Origin: Methylobacter sp. KS41 | GTDB taxonomy: Bacteria > Pseudomonadota > Gammaproteobacteria > Methylococcales > Methylomonadaceae | Reading direction: 5' to 3' | Assembly: GCA_002862125.1 (NCBI GenBank) | Contig: PHSP01000001.1 | Location: 1,522,501-1,586,500, forward strand | DNA length: 64,000 bases | Part shown: positions 17,399 to 26,429 of the stretch, one piece after another | Layout: each line of letters starts with the position of its first letter | Position numbering within the stretch: position 1 is the first letter of the stretch | Made by a program: the position numbers and the translations under genes | Notes under the pieces: generated by a model | What the model was told of the DNA's origin: nothing | Databases searched by the model: none | Seen by the model: the letters and a program-made list of their open reading frames with translations, nothing else

Positions 17399-18178
17399 TT
17401 AATTGGATAACGAAATAATATTTTTTTCAGCTAATTCTTTTAATATCTGCAAGCCGCCTGCAACTATGATTTCCGGGTCCGGGTGACTTGATTCACGAGC
17501 CACCTGAATTAAACTATCTTCCGCGGATTGATTTTCCTGTTCCAGGATTATTTCCAGTAACCGGTAGGTGATTGGCGTAATTTCAATAAAATTAACCTCA
17601 TCATCTTTGTTCCGGTAAACGATGAGAAATGTGGGTTTTTCGGGAGCTTCCAAAGGTAAGAAGACAGGGGATATTTTGTGGACCGGGTATTGATAAGCTA
17701 GCGGCCAGGCTAACGGAGATAATGCGATATTTTGTTCAAGCAGATTAACCAAGCCTGAATTACGACAGGCAAGAGCTTCTTCTTTGGCTATGGATAAAGC
17801 CATTTCCACCCATTCATAATGAACCAGTTCAAGCATAAAAGGAAAATCATCGGAGTCATTGCGTTCATTTTGCAAATAATCCAGAAACTCTTCCGGAATT
17901 TGTGAAAAATAAGGCGATTGGCACGAATGTTTTGCGAAAAAATCCTGAGCCAAGGCAAACCATTGCGAGTCATCAAGTATTTTTCTTAATACCGGAAAAT
18001 TGCCGGACAGAAAGCCTTCGATATTATTAAAAAATAACTCTCTATACATGTCCATGCGCTGCTTCTTAACATCTGCAGGCGCGGGATTTTTTTCAGGATC
18101 TCTGATATGCGCCGCAAATTCAACCTGTCTGCTTTTAAAATCAGCATTCCTGTCTGTTTCAAGCATACTGTTTTTCAT
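17399..18178 (-). CDS. bufC: BufC/HvfC-like partner protein (DUF2063)
   Basis: 259-residue protein with the DUF2063 N-terminal domain: RMDMYRELFFNNIEGFLSGN followed by FPVLRKIL and ELVHYEWVEMAL. In characterised clusters this protein assists the MNIO enzyme in modifying a cysteine-rich precursor peptide, probably by recruiting it. The start overlaps the end of the MNIO gene by 20 bases; the chosen ATG (18178) has GGGGA seven bases upstream, and a second ATG twelve bases later is possible. The C-terminal half is a beta-rich region of the usual kind. It is the last gene of the cluster, followed by about 280 bp without a gene. Confidence 0.88.
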   Translation of the reverse strand: MKNSMLETDRNADFKSRQVEFAAHIRDPEKNPAPADVKKQRMDMYRELFFNNIEGFLSGNFPVLRKILDDSQWFALAQDFFAKHSCQSPYFSQIPEEFLDYLQNERNDSDDFPFMLELVHYEWVEMALSIAKEEALACRNSGLVNLLEQNIALSPLAWPLAYQYPVHKISPVFLPLEAPEKPTFLIVYRNKDDEVNFIEITPITYRLLEIILEQENQSAEDSLIQVARESSHPDPEIIVAGGLQILKELAEKNIISLSN

Positions 18179-19010
18179 ACTGTGTTCCCCAGGAGTTTTG
18201 CATCGAACTGATGATATTAACTTCTTTGATTAACTCAGGTATAGCAGGAATATTAAAGTCGCGTTCCAGCAGGGTAGGAAACACGCCATAAATTTCGTAG
18301 GCTTTGCCTAACAACTTCCAGACGGGATCGATAATAGCCGCGCCGTGCGTATCGACCAGAAAATCCTCGTCCTCCTGATAATGACCGGCAATATGAGCAT
18401 AAGCAATGCGCTGCGCAGGCACAGCTTTTAAAAAGGCCTCGGCATCGTATCCGTGATTTACGCTGTTGACATATATATTATTAATATCAATCAATACATC
18501 ACAATCAGCTTCTTCAATAACCGCATTGAAGAATTCTATTTCGGCCATTTCCTGACCTGGAGCGGCATAATAGGAGACATTTTCGATGGCTATTTTTTGC
18601 TCCAGAATATCCTGCACGCGCCTGATGCGAGCGGCGGCATGCGCAACAGCCTCCGATGTAAACGGTATGGGCATCAAATCATATAAGTGTCCTTCTTTAC
18701 TGCAATAACTCAAGTGTTCGCTGTAAAGCTTCATTTGATGCTCAGCCATGAACTGTTTAACATCGAGGACGAATTTTTCATCCAGCGGGTCAGTGCTGCC
18801 TATTGACAACGACAAACCATGGCACACAAAATCAAAACGTTCGGTCATTGCCCGAAACTGTTTGCCGAATTTGCCGCCGATGGTAATCCAGTTTTCGGGG
18901 GCGACTTCATAAAAACCGACCTCTTTAGGAGGAGTTTCAACAAGCTGGCTTAAAAAAGGCCGCCGCAAGCCTAATCCGGCGCCATGAACGAGATGTTGAG
19001 TCGTGTCCAT
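18159..19010 (-). CDS. bufB: MNIO (DUF692) peptide-modifying enzyme, BufB/HvfB-like
   Basis: 283-residue multinuclear non-heme iron oxidative enzyme with a TIM-barrel fold. Metal-binding segments visible in order are VCHGLSLSIGS, KLYSEHLSYC, IAIENVSYY, DINNIYVNSVN, YAHIAGH and VDTHGAAI. MNIO enzymes modify cysteine residues in a precursor peptide, for example to thiooxazoles in bufferins or in methanobactin biosynthesis. The preceding gene encodes a secreted peptide with six ExxC motifs, its likely substrate, and the next gene is the DUF2063 partner. The family is firm; the exact modification is inferred. Confidence 0.95.
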   Translation of the reverse strand: MDTTQHLVHGAGLGLRRPFLSQLVETPPKEVGFYEVAPENWITIGGKFGKQFRAMTERFDFVCHGLSLSIGSTDPLDEKFVLDVKQFMAEHQMKLYSEHLSYCSKEGHLYDLMPIPFTSEAVAHAAARIRRVQDILEQKIAIENVSYYAAPGQEMAEIEFFNAVIEEADCDVLIDINNIYVNSVNHGYDAEAFLKAVPAQRIAYAHIAGHYQEDEDFLVDTHGAAIIDPVWKLLGKAYEIYGVFPTLLERDFNIPAIPELIKEVNIISSMQNSWGTQYEKQYA

Positions 19011-19116
19011 TAAGGAATGCCTGTGAATGATTTGACAGGATTGGAAGGCATGATGTCATGCCTTCCTGATGGATGGATGTAGTTAATGCGGGTATAAGCA
19101 ATGCACAACTTAACTT

Positions 19117-19590
19117 TTATTTTGCTGGAGTAGCTGGAACGGCTGGAGTTGCAGGCATTTTCATTTTATCGCCGCAAGCGCCTTCTTTGCCTTTCATCGA
19201 TTCGCCTTTCATCATTTCACCGCAAGCGCCTTCTTTGCCTTTCATCATGGCGCCACAAGCCGCTTCCATGCCGGGTTTCATTTTGCCATCTTTCATCATG
19301 CCGCCGCATGAACCTTCGGTGGCTTTTGTTGTTGCCGCAGCCGCTGGTTTTTTGCTGCCAGCACACGCGCCCTCAGGAGTTTTAGGCTTGGTCATTCCAC
19401 CCATGGAAGCGCCGCATTTCATTTCTCCTGTTTTACTGGCGGCATCGGCTTCAGCAACCTGCATATAACCAGTTGACAGTTCTGTCATGCCGAAAGGATT
19501 AGCTTCCGCATTAGCCGCAGTTGCCGAGAATGTTGAAATTAAAGCAGCGCCCATGGCAGCAGCTAAAGGCGTTTTATTGATCTTTTTCAT
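19117..19590 (-). CDS. Cysteine-rich RiPP precursor, bufferin/HvfA-like
   Basis: 157 residues from the ATG at 19590, chosen because GGGAG lies six bases upstream; an in-frame TTG twelve bases earlier overlaps this site. It has a Sec signal peptide with a likely cleavage after Ala28 (TAANA/EA). The mature part is rich in Lys, Gly, Met and Ala and has exactly six cysteines (59, 76, 95, 112, 123, 139), each in an ExxC motif: EMKCG, EGACA, EGSCG, EAACG, EGACG, EGACG. ExxCG (typically EGKCG) is the site modified by MNIO enzymes in bufferins, which are copper-binding periplasmic peptides. It is followed by the MNIO and DUF2063 genes. Many Met residues (MMKG repeats) may add metal ligands. Confidence 0.85.
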   Translation of the reverse strand: MKKINKTPLAAAMGAALISTFSATAANAEANPFGMTELSTGYMQVAEADAASKTGEMKCGASMGGMTKPKTPEGACAGSKKPAAAATTKATEGSCGGMMKDGKMKPGMEAACGAMMKGKEGACGEMMKGESMKGKEGACGDKMKMPATPAVPATPAK

Positions 19591-19837
19591 ATTGACTCCC
19601 AAATTTTATTATAAATATCCGATAAGTACGGCTCATCGAATGGAACTATCATACCAAAGACCGGTAAATTAAAGAACGAATATCCTTTATCAGGGAAAAG
19701 CACACTCACGATGACTGTACCAGATTGGTAGGCTTCCTGTAAATTGCCGTACCCCCCGTTTTTACTTTCCAAATTGGAAATTCATACAACAGCGGACAAG
19801 ACTGCTTATATTGTAAAAAATTTTTCGCCTTGGAGCT

Positions 19838-20470
19838 TTAGCCTGTTTTCTCCTTATATTCACACAAATCTTCAATAACGCAACTTTGACATCGTGGTTT
19901 TCTGGCAATGCAAGTATACCGGCCATGCAGGATCAGTAAATGGTGAGCGTCTTTTTTATGATGCCTGGGCACCCATTTATCCAGCTTGCGCTCCACTTCC
20001 AGAACATTTTTGCCAGGGGCAATCCCGGTGCGGTTGGAAACCCTGAATATATGAGTATCCACGGCAATTGTGTGCTGACCGAAAGCGGTATTAAGGATGA
20101 CATTAGCCGTTTTTCTACCCACTCCCGGCAAAGCTTCAAGTTCTTCACGGGTTTTTGGCACAAGGCCGGTATGCTTATCCAGCAGCTGCCGGCAAAGCTT
20201 GATAATATTTTCGCCTTTGGCGTTAAATAAACCGATTGTCTTGATGTGTTCTTTCAAGCCTTCCAAGCCCAATGCCAAAATAGCCTGGGGCGTGTTGGCA
20301 GCGGCAAATAACCGGGCGGTCGCTTTATTGACTCCTTTGTCGGTGGCTTGTGCAGACAAGACTACTGCTATCAGCAGTTCAAAGGGGTTGCTATAGTTCA
20401 GCTCCGTTGACGGTTCCGGTATCGCTACAGCCAGTCTGTCAAAAATAGCCAGGCGTTTTTTTTGATTCAT
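19838..20470 (-). CDS. nth: Endonuclease III
   Basis: DNA glycosylase/AP lyase of base excision repair that removes oxidised pyrimidines. 210 residues. The helix-hairpin-helix LPGVGRKTAN ends near the catalytic lysine Lys120, and the catalytic aspartate is Asp138 in VDTHIFRVSNR. The C-terminal [4Fe-4S] ligands follow the Cys-x6-Cys-x2-Cys-x5-Cys pattern (187, 194, 197, 203). All catalytic elements are present. Confidence 0.98.
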   Translation of the reverse strand: MNQKKRLAIFDRLAVAIPEPSTELNYSNPFELLIAVVLSAQATDKGVNKATARLFAAANTPQAILALGLEGLKEHIKTIGLFNAKGENIIKLCRQLLDKHTGLVPKTREELEALPGVGRKTANVILNTAFGQHTIAVDTHIFRVSNRTGIAPGKNVLEVERKLDKWVPRHHKKDAHHLLILHGRYTCIARKPRCQSCVIEDLCEYKEKTG

Positions 20471-20604
20471 GGTGATCGTTTCGGGGTCGTGTCATTCGTC
20501 AGGGCCCATCATTATGCCAAAGATTTTATCCGGGATGGACATGATTGAGATTTTCTTTAAAGTGGCGAATCGCTATGCCCGGAATCCATCGATATCAACA
20601 TCTT

Positions 20605-21492
20605 CTAGTGGTTAGCAGCGATGGGAGTATTCCCGGCATCCAGGGGCCTGTCAGGCGGTGTTTTTGTTAAAGGCGGCGCAGTGTTGTTTCCGGTAGTTTC
20701 TGACTTGGCGCCAGCTTCCTGCAAAATATGCTGTTCGGTTTTTTTATTCATGACGATAATTGAAATTCGCCTGTTCATTGGATCATCGGGATCGGCAGTA
20801 TTATAAGGGATGCTGTCTGATAGCCCGGTAACTCTCATGATTTTGTTATCAGCAAGTCCGCCCTGAGTCAATTCGTATCGGGCGGCATTGGCGCGGTCGC
20901 TGGAAAGCTCCCAATTGGTGTAGCCTTTCCGGTTAGGCGGAAAGGGCTTGGCATCGGTGTGTCCATTGATACTTATCTTATTGGGCAGCTGATTAATAAC
21001 AGGCGCCAAGGCTCTAAAAATTAATCTGATCTCGGGTTCGGTTTCCGAGCTGGCTAATTTAAACATCGGCATGTTCTTGTTATCGATGATTTGAATACGC
21101 AAGCCTTCGTCAGTTGTTTCAAGCTTGATTTGGTCCTTGGCTTGAGACAATTCAGGGTTGGCTTTTATCAAATCCTGGATTTTTTCCTTCAGCATTTCAA
21201 GCTGCTTCTGATCATTTTTCTCTGCCTGGAGGTCAATTTCAGTAGGCGAAATCTCGTCAAGCGTTGCAATCTGGCCCTTATCAATCAATGACGCTTCATA
21301 AGGATCTTGAAAATATTCAGAAATGCCTTTGCGGGTTTTTTCGTCAGTTGATCCTAAAAGCCACATTAGTAGAAAAAAGGCCATCATGGCGGTAACAAAA
21401 TCAGCGTAAGCCAGTTTCCAGGCGCCGCCATGATGAGCATGACCTTTATTTTTATTTACTTTTTTAATGATGACCGCTGGTTCTTTTGCCAT
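20605..21492 (-). CDS. motB: MotB, flagellar stator subunit
   Basis: 295-residue stator protein anchoring the MotA-MotB proton channel to peptidoglycan. It has a short basic N-terminus with a His-rich GHAHHGGAWKL segment, then a single transmembrane helix with the proton-carrying Asp31 in AYADFVTAMM. The periplasmic OmpA-like domain carries SINGHTDAKPF, ELSSDRANAARYEL and DPMNRRISI. It lies two bases after motA and is co-transcribed with it. The TM segment and the Asp are the E. coli-type (H+-driven) pattern. Confidence 0.97.
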   Translation of the reverse strand: MAKEPAVIIKKVNKNKGHAHHGGAWKLAYADFVTAMMAFFLLMWLLGSTDEKTRKGISEYFQDPYEASLIDKGQIATLDEISPTEIDLQAEKNDQKQLEMLKEKIQDLIKANPELSQAKDQIKLETTDEGLRIQIIDNKNMPMFKLASSETEPEIRLIFRALAPVINQLPNKISINGHTDAKPFPPNRKGYTNWELSSDRANAARYELTQGGLADNKIMRVTGLSDSIPYNTADPDDPMNRRISIIVMNKKTEQHILQEAGAKSETTGNNTAPPLTKTPPDRPLDAGNTPIAANH

Positions 21493-21494
21493 TT

Positions 21495-22349
21495 TTAAGG
21501 TTTACCTTTATTAGCTTTCAGCTGTTCGTCCAATTCAGAAAAACTGGGCCGCAGATTGGAAGGAATCATGGCCCGCATGTATTCCGCAACCATGGCGGGC
21601 GATACGCCTTTTGCGCAACATAGCAGACCTTTTTGAGCGCATTTAAAGGTATTGCCGGTTGCTTCCAGCCGTTCTTCCATTAAGTTGGCTATGGGAGCTA
21701 CAAAACCGTAGGCAAGTAAAATACCCAGAAACGTTCCTACCAGCGCCGCCGCTATCAATTTACCAAGCTCCGCTGGCGGTAAACTAACCGATTCCATGGT
21801 ATGCACGACGCCCAGCACGGCCGCGACAATGCCGAAAGCCGGCATGCCGTCGGCGAGACCTTTAACAGCCTTAATGGGCGCATGACAATCTTCGTGGTGA
21901 GTTTCAAGAGTTTGATCCATAAGTTCTTCCAACGGCGCCGCATCTACCCCGGTGACCATCAAACGAAGATTGTCGCGGATAAATTCCAGCAAGTGATGAT
22001 CCTTGGTAATTTTGGGAGTGAATATAGTATCGATCTCAGGGCCATCGACAATATCTTCCAGCGATAACAAACCTTCCTTGCGTATTTTGTTGGAGAGTGC
22101 ATAAAATGACAGCAGCAGTTCAAGATAATATGCCTTATTGCACTTGGAGGATTTTAATGTGCCCGTGGCTTGCGCTAACGCGGCTTTTATAACTGAGAAT
22201 GAATTGCCGCAGATAAAAGCGCCAAGAGCCGCGCCAATGATTATAATAAATTCAAAGGGTTGAAGCATAACGGCCGGATGTCCGCCGCCGCCTATAAATC
22301 CGCCCATGATGGCCGCAACGATAACCAAATAACCAACAATGACTAACAT
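21495..22349 (-). CDS. motA: MotA, flagellar stator subunit
   Basis: 284-residue inner-membrane stator subunit with four hydrophobic segments. The N-terminus reads MLVIVGYLVIVAAIMGGF, and the third/fourth helices include GMPAFGIVAAVLGVVHTM and GTFLGILLAYGFVAPIAN, where the prolines that transmit torque lie. The cytoplasmic loop has the charged residues that contact FliG (KIRKEGLLSLED). It pairs with motB. No sigma-28 consensus was found upstream of it, in contrast to the divergent flgM. Confidence 0.97.
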   Translation of the reverse strand: MLVIVGYLVIVAAIMGGFIGGGGHPAVMLQPFEFIIIIGAALGAFICGNSFSVIKAALAQATGTLKSSKCNKAYYLELLLSFYALSNKIRKEGLLSLEDIVDGPEIDTIFTPKITKDHHLLEFIRDNLRLMVTGVDAAPLEELMDQTLETHHEDCHAPIKAVKGLADGMPAFGIVAAVLGVVHTMESVSLPPAELGKLIAAALVGTFLGILLAYGFVAPIANLMEERLEATGNTFKCAQKGLLCCAKGVSPAMVAEYMRAMIPSNLRPSFSELDEQLKANKGKP

Positions 22350-22565
22350 AATTTCCTCTATAGTGCCAATTTAATGCGGCAAAGTAAGTTGAGTTCTGTC
22401 CAAAACATTCTGAACTGAAACCGGACTCAACAAATATAGACCGTTCAAAATTTTTTTTCCTTTTTTATAAAAGGAACCGCAAAAATTCACGTTGCCCCCA
22501 TCCTTGGATAAGGCTCGAGACAGTTGTAATCTGAAGGAAAAATTTGGGTGTATTATGTATTCTGT

Positions 22566-22592
22566 TAAAGTTTTCCATGGCGCTGCCGATAA
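22566..22592 (+). promoter_or_regulatory. Consensus sigma-28 (FliA) promoter of flgM
   Basis: TAAAGTTT (22566-22573), an 11-base spacer, and GCCGATAA (22585-22592) match the enterobacterial FliA consensus at every position with the preferred spacing. It lies 36 bases before the flgM ATG on the same strand. It would place flgMN in the late flagellar class, so that the anti-sigma factor is made under control of the sigma factor it binds. Confidence 0.9.
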
Positions 22593-22627
22593 GAGTTACA
22601 TAAGAAAAGGATACTGAGGAATCTGAC

Positions 22628-22942
22628 ATGACTATCGAATCAATAACAGGCAGAACGAATACTCCGCTCACCACCAAAACGTCCCAAAAGACTGAAATCG
22701 ATAGCGGAAAACAAGCGTCTGTGAAAAGCGCTGAAAAAAACGACAGCATTGCAATTACCGCAATGGCGCAGGAAATAAAAAGGGCCTTTGAATCCTCATC
22801 CTCCGTTAGTACTGTTAATGTTGATCGGGTTGCCGCGGTAAAACAGGCTCTAGCTGGCGGGAATTACCAGATTAATGCTGAAAGAATTGCGGAAAAGATG
22901 ATTCAATTTGAAAAGCAAATGCCTCAAGATAACGGGAAATGA
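22628..22942 (+). CDS. flgM: FlgM, anti-sigma-28 factor
   Basis: 104-residue anti-sigma factor that holds FliA inactive until the hook-basal body is complete and FlgM is exported. The N-terminal half is disordered and polar; the C-terminal sigma-binding region reads VDRVAAVKQALAGGNYQINA followed by ERIAEKMIQFE, as in other FlgM proteins. It has its own consensus sigma-28 promoter and overlaps flgN by four bases (ATGA). Confidence 0.93.
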   Translation: MTIESITGRTNTPLTTKTSQKTEIDSGKQASVKSAEKNDSIAITAMAQEIKRAFESSSSVSTVNVDRVAAVKQALAGGNYQINAERIAEKMIQFEKQMPQDNGK

Positions 22943-23439
22943 CAATGATAGAAAAAACCTGGCCAATCGCAGAAAAACTGATCATTAACGCCATGCATTT
23001 ATCGCAGCAGCTATATCAACAACTTGCCGAGGAAGCCGATGCCTTAAAGAAAATCCCGCATGCTGAATTGATTAATAATATCGCCGCCAATAAAAAACAG
23101 CTGGTGATGCAGCTTGAACAATTCAACATACAATGCGGCCAAATTCTTGCAACTGAAAAGCTTGCTAATAACCAGGAAGGGATTAAAGAATATTTTCAAC
23201 AAGCGGAAGCTTTGGGATTGCCGGCTACTGAAACAATAAACAATTGGTCTGAAATCCAGTTTGTCTGTTCAAAGTGCAGAACCCTGAATGAGCAAAATGG
23301 CGCCAGTGTTGAGCTTTTGGCCTACCATACCAAACGTTCGTTGCAGATTTTAAAAGGCAAATCACACAGTCCAAACACCTACGGACCGGATGGCGCCAGC
23401 CAAAGCGACCCGTTTAATCACACTCTGTTTTTGGTATAA
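22939..23439 (+). CDS. flgN: FlgN, chaperone for hook-filament junction proteins
   Basis: 166-residue, mostly helical protein in the position and of the size of FlgN, the cytosolic export chaperone for FlgK and FlgL. The ATG overlaps the flgM stop (ATGA). The family is weakly conserved; the helix with CRTLNEQNGASVELLAYHTK is the most FlgN-like segment and includes the NxxNG motif. Identification relies on this and on its partner flgM. Confidence 0.85.
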   Translation: MTMIEKTWPIAEKLIINAMHLSQQLYQQLAEEADALKKIPHAELINNIAANKKQLVMQLEQFNIQCGQILATEKLANNQEGIKEYFQQAEALGLPATETINNWSEIQFVCSKCRTLNEQNGASVELLAYHTKRSLQILKGKSHSPNTYGPDGASQSDPFNHTLFLV

Positions 23440-23801
23440 CCGTTAAAAGAAAACTTTCAAAGCCCCTGCTCGGGGGGAGGGCGTAAAAAATCATAACTTC
23501 CCAGCATTCAGCGGAGAAATCTGGTCCCGGATTTGCCTAAAACGCAAATGTCTAAAATTATTGGTAGATGCGGGCATGGAATTTATGGATTGATAGCGGG
23601 GCTTTCAGTGTTCGATGCTTAAACGCCGGTAAATAAACCCGAATATCATCAGCGCTTTCAACACACTATTTCCTGCTCGTGCACGGCGATTAGGCCCTAT
23701 GTTTTTTATCCATGTTGTCTTGTTTAAAAAATTGATAAAAAACATAGTGTTATAATAACTTAACTAAAGCTTTACCCCATTATTGCAAGGTGGTGGAATT
23801 T
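23440..23801. repeat. Gene-free region with a perfect 14-bp inverted repeat
   Basis: This 362-bp gap between flgN and a convergent lipoprotein gene has no coding frame. It contains arms CTATGTTTTTTATC (23697-23710) and GATAAAAAACATAG (23734-23747), exact reverse complements around a 23-base centre. The arms are AT-rich and the right one is followed by a TATAAT-like string. It could be a terminator-like structure, a protein binding site or the ends of a tiny mobile element; no second copy was seen in the window. Confidence 0.6.
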
Positions 23802-24293
23802 CTAAAAGAACTTGCTGAAAAAACCTTCTTCCTGCTTGGGCTTTGGTGCCTCAAAAGTTTTAAAACCTTTATCTGCGCTTTTCTGTTGCGTGCAGTGATA
23901 AGCAGCACTTTCATACTTGATTTGTAACGAGCGCGGGTTTTCATGCTCTTTTAGAAATTTTTCAGCTTCCTGAGCCGTTAAATCCTTCATCATGTAAGTT
24001 GCAACACACATGCAGGATTTAGAAAAACGTTCCCTGTCTTCGTCTTTATTGACCGATTCCTTCAATTCTCTTTCCACACATTGTTCAGCAAATTCATGTT
24101 CGAATTTATGCTTTTGAATATCAGTCACCGGGATATCATGAGAATGATCAAATGGATTGTGAATGGGAGTGGTATTGGATTTAACCGCTACAGTTTCTTT
24201 CTTGTCATCTGAACAGCCGGAAACAGATAGCGCGATAAAAATGCCGGTCAAAGCGGCAAAAATGATATTTTTTGTAAATATGTTTGTTTTCAT
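23802..24293 (-). CDS. Hypothetical lipoprotein
   Basis: 163 residues with a lipoprotein signal: basic start, a hydrophobic stretch at about 10-25 and a lipobox VSGC with Cys27, followed by acidic residues that do not clearly specify the target membrane. The mature part contains DRERFSKSCMCVATYMMKDL and four further cysteines, a pattern of small secreted proteins of unknown function with paired disulfides. The C-terminus is charged and ends GFFSKFF. No family is recognised. It stands alone. Confidence 0.75.
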   Translation of the reverse strand: MKTNIFTKNIIFAALTGIFIALSVSGCSDDKKETVAVKSNTTPIHNPFDHSHDIPVTDIQKHKFEHEFAEQCVERELKESVNKDEDRERFSKSCMCVATYMMKDLTAQEAEKFLKEHENPRSLQIKYESAAYHCTQQKSADKGFKTFEAPKPKQEEGFFSKFF

Positions 24294-24610
24294 TAGCTTG
24301 CGCAGATAGTGTTAAAAGGTTCAAGGCTTGGCGATCGCACCTTGATGCTATCAGGATAAATATTAACTTTATCATTTTATCTTAATTGGTTCTAGTTCTC
24401 TTCATGGCGGCGATATCCATCAAGTTCATTTTTGCTGCTTTTGCATAAGTTGTTTACAGTCTAATCCGTAGCAATTTTCCGGTAATGCACGCCTTTGTTT
24501 ACCGCTCAAATCTGCTGTAACTTAGAAAACATCGTCACGCCATTTATGAGATACTACGCCCCTTTAAATTTAACCGGATTGTAACCAATACTAGCTTTAA
24601 GGAGTAATAC
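24294..24610. other. 317-bp intergenic region upstream of purE
   Basis: Divergent region between the lipoprotein gene and purE. It ends with the purE ribosome binding site AAGGAG (8 bases before ATG). No clear PurR-type palindrome, hairpin or small gene was seen. Confidence 0.5.
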
Positions 24611-25108
24611 ATGACAGCACTGGTTGGCATCATCATGGGATCGGCCTCTGACTGGGAAACCATGCGTTTTGCAGCTGAAACACTAGAGCGCCTGGGCATT
24701 CCTCATGAAGTTGAAGTTGTTTCGGCGCACCGGACCCCTGACAAACTTTTCCAATACGCTGAAACGGCAGTGACAAAAGGTTTGGAAGTCATTATCGCGG
24801 GTGCGGGCGGCGCAGCACATCTCCCTGGAATGACAGCTGCGAAAACCACGGTTCCTGTTTTGGGCGTTCCGGTGCAGTCCAAGGCTTTGAATGGCATGGA
24901 TTCCTTATTATCCATCGTGCAAATGCCGGCTGGCATACCGGTAGGCACTCTGGCAATCGGTAAAGCGGGCGCGATCAATGCAGCATTATTGGCGGCGGCC
25001 ATTATCAGCAACAAACATGTTCGCTACCGGGACGCATTAAATTCTTTCAGAAGCGAGCAGACCGAAACAGTGCTCTCGCACTCCGATCCACGCGAGGAAA
25101 TTTTATGA
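24611..25108 (+). CDS. purE: PurE, N5-CAIR mutase
   Basis: Class I PurE, 165 residues, catalysing the rearrangement of N5-CAIR to CAIR in purine biosynthesis. The N-terminal [13 protein letters not shown] phosphate loop, the VVSAHRTPD motif with the catalytic histidine, and [11 protein letters not shown] are all present. An AAGGAG site precedes the ATG. It overlaps purK by four bases (ATGA); PurK makes its substrate. Confidence 0.98.
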   Translation: MTALVGIIMGSASDWETMRFAAETLERLGIPHEVEVVSAHRTPDKLFQYAETAVTKGLEVIIAGAGGAAHLPGMTAAKTTVPVLGVPVQSKALNGMDSLLSIVQMPAGIPVGTLAIGKAGAINAALLAAAIISNKHVRYRDALNSFRSEQTETVLSHSDPREEIL

Positions 25109-26199
25109 TAGTTGGCGTACTGGGTGCAGGTCAGCTTGCCAGAATGATTGCCTTGGCGGGTTATCCGTTAGGCGTGGACTTTATATTTCTTGATCCATCC
25201 GTTGACGCCTGCGCCAACAGGCTTGGTGAACATTTGCACGGCGATTATAACGATCCGCGATTACTCGCGCAGCTGGCAGAGAGAGCTGATGTGGTCACTT
25301 ACGAGTTTGAGAATGTGCCTGCTGATGTGGCTGAATTTCTAGCGTCTCATACCCAAGTGCATCCGGCCCCAAAAGCTCTGGCGGTTGCCCAGGACAGATT
25401 AATCGAAAAAACCTTTTTTCACGACCTGGCTATTCCTACTCCGGCTTATGCTGCCGTTAACAGTTTAGAAAGCCTGGAACAGGCGATGCCGGTTATTGGC
25501 TGGCCGGCCATTCTAAAAAGCCGTACTCTGGGTTATGACGGTAAAGGTCAGTCCTTGCTCAAATCAGCTGATGACTTAAAACCCGCCTGGGAACAATTGG
25601 CAGGGGTGCCCGCGGTTGTAGAAGCCTTTGTTCCATTTAACAGGGAAGTATCCATCATCGCAGCACGTAACGTTTCCGGCGCTACAGTCTATTATCCATT
25701 ATCAGAGAATTACCATCGCGGCGGCATATTGCGCGTTTCGGAAAGCCGTGACAATGATCCCATGCAACAGCAGGCTGAAACTTACATAACGCGCTTAATG
25801 GAGGCGCTGGATTATGTCGGCGTGCTGGCGCTGGAATTATTCGAAATAGACGGGAAATTGATTGCCAACGAATTTGCGCCGCGCGTTCATAATTCCGGCC
25901 ATTGGACGATCGAAGGAGCGGAAACCAGTCAGTTTGAAAATCATTTGCGGGCAATACTGGATTTGCCTTTAGGCGCGACTACAGCCGTCGGTAAAACAGC
26001 GATGGTTAATTTTATTGGCGGACTTCCCGAGACTGAACAATTATTGACTATTCCCCGGTCGCATTTACATCTTTACGATAAAGCCCCGCGTAAAGGCCGT
26101 AAAGTAGCGCATGCCACGGCACGCGCCGATACAACCGGGCAATTAGCCGAGTTAATAAAGCAGTTAACCGAGCTTGCTGATAAGGCCGATGATTCGTAA
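25105..26199 (+). CDS. purK: PurK, N5-CAIR synthetase
   Basis: 364-residue ATP-grasp enzyme that converts AIR, ATP and bicarbonate to N5-CAIR. N-terminal [12 protein letters not shown] binds AIR, and YEFENVP follows. The ATP-grasp core has [12 protein letters not shown], and [20 protein letters not shown] carries metal ligands. The last block [19 protein letters not shown] is a PurK signature. It is coupled to purE. Confidence 0.98.
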   Translation: MIVGVLGAGQLARMIALAGYPLGVDFIFLDPSVDACANRLGEHLHGDYNDPRLLAQLAERADVVTYEFENVPADVAEFLASHTQVHPAPKALAVAQDRLIEKTFFHDLAIPTPAYAAVNSLESLEQAMPVIGWPAILKSRTLGYDGKGQSLLKSADDLKPAWEQLAGVPAVVEAFVPFNREVSIIAARNVSGATVYYPLSENYHRGGILRVSESRDNDPMQQQAETYITRLMEALDYVGVLALELFEIDGKLIANEFAPRVHNSGHWTIEGAETSQFENHLRAILDLPLGATTAVGKTAMVNFIGGLPETEQLLTIPRSHLHLYDKAPRKGRKVAHATARADTTGQLAELIKQLTELADKADDS

Positions 26200-26429
26200 T
26201 TTTTCTTAAAAAATGGAGTCTAAGCCGTAGTAAATCGCAGTAATCGTCAATCGGGAGTCTGGCTGCTGCCTTCTTTTCGCGTAAGTATCTGAGATAAGTT
26301 TGAAACGTTAAGTGCTTAGTTTATGTTCGCATGATAATGATTTCGCCATTCCGGGATGGGCAAGGCAAATTGAAAGCTGTATATTATTTTTTATTGTTAT
26401 ATTGATACGCCAAAAAGTTGGAGTTTGAA

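Noticed and set aside
18453-18686. 77-codon plus-strand frame in the MNIO gene
   Set aside because: Antisense of a well-supported enzyme gene.
19139-19400. Tandem repeats suggesting a CRISPR-like or minisatellite array
   Set aside because: The repetition is explained by the repeated ExxC/MMKG codons of the precursor peptide gene; there are no spacers. No CRISPR array was seen elsewhere.
22465-22749. 94-codon minus-strand frame across the flgM promoter
   Set aside because: Overlaps the sigma-28 promoter and flgM antisense; no similarity.
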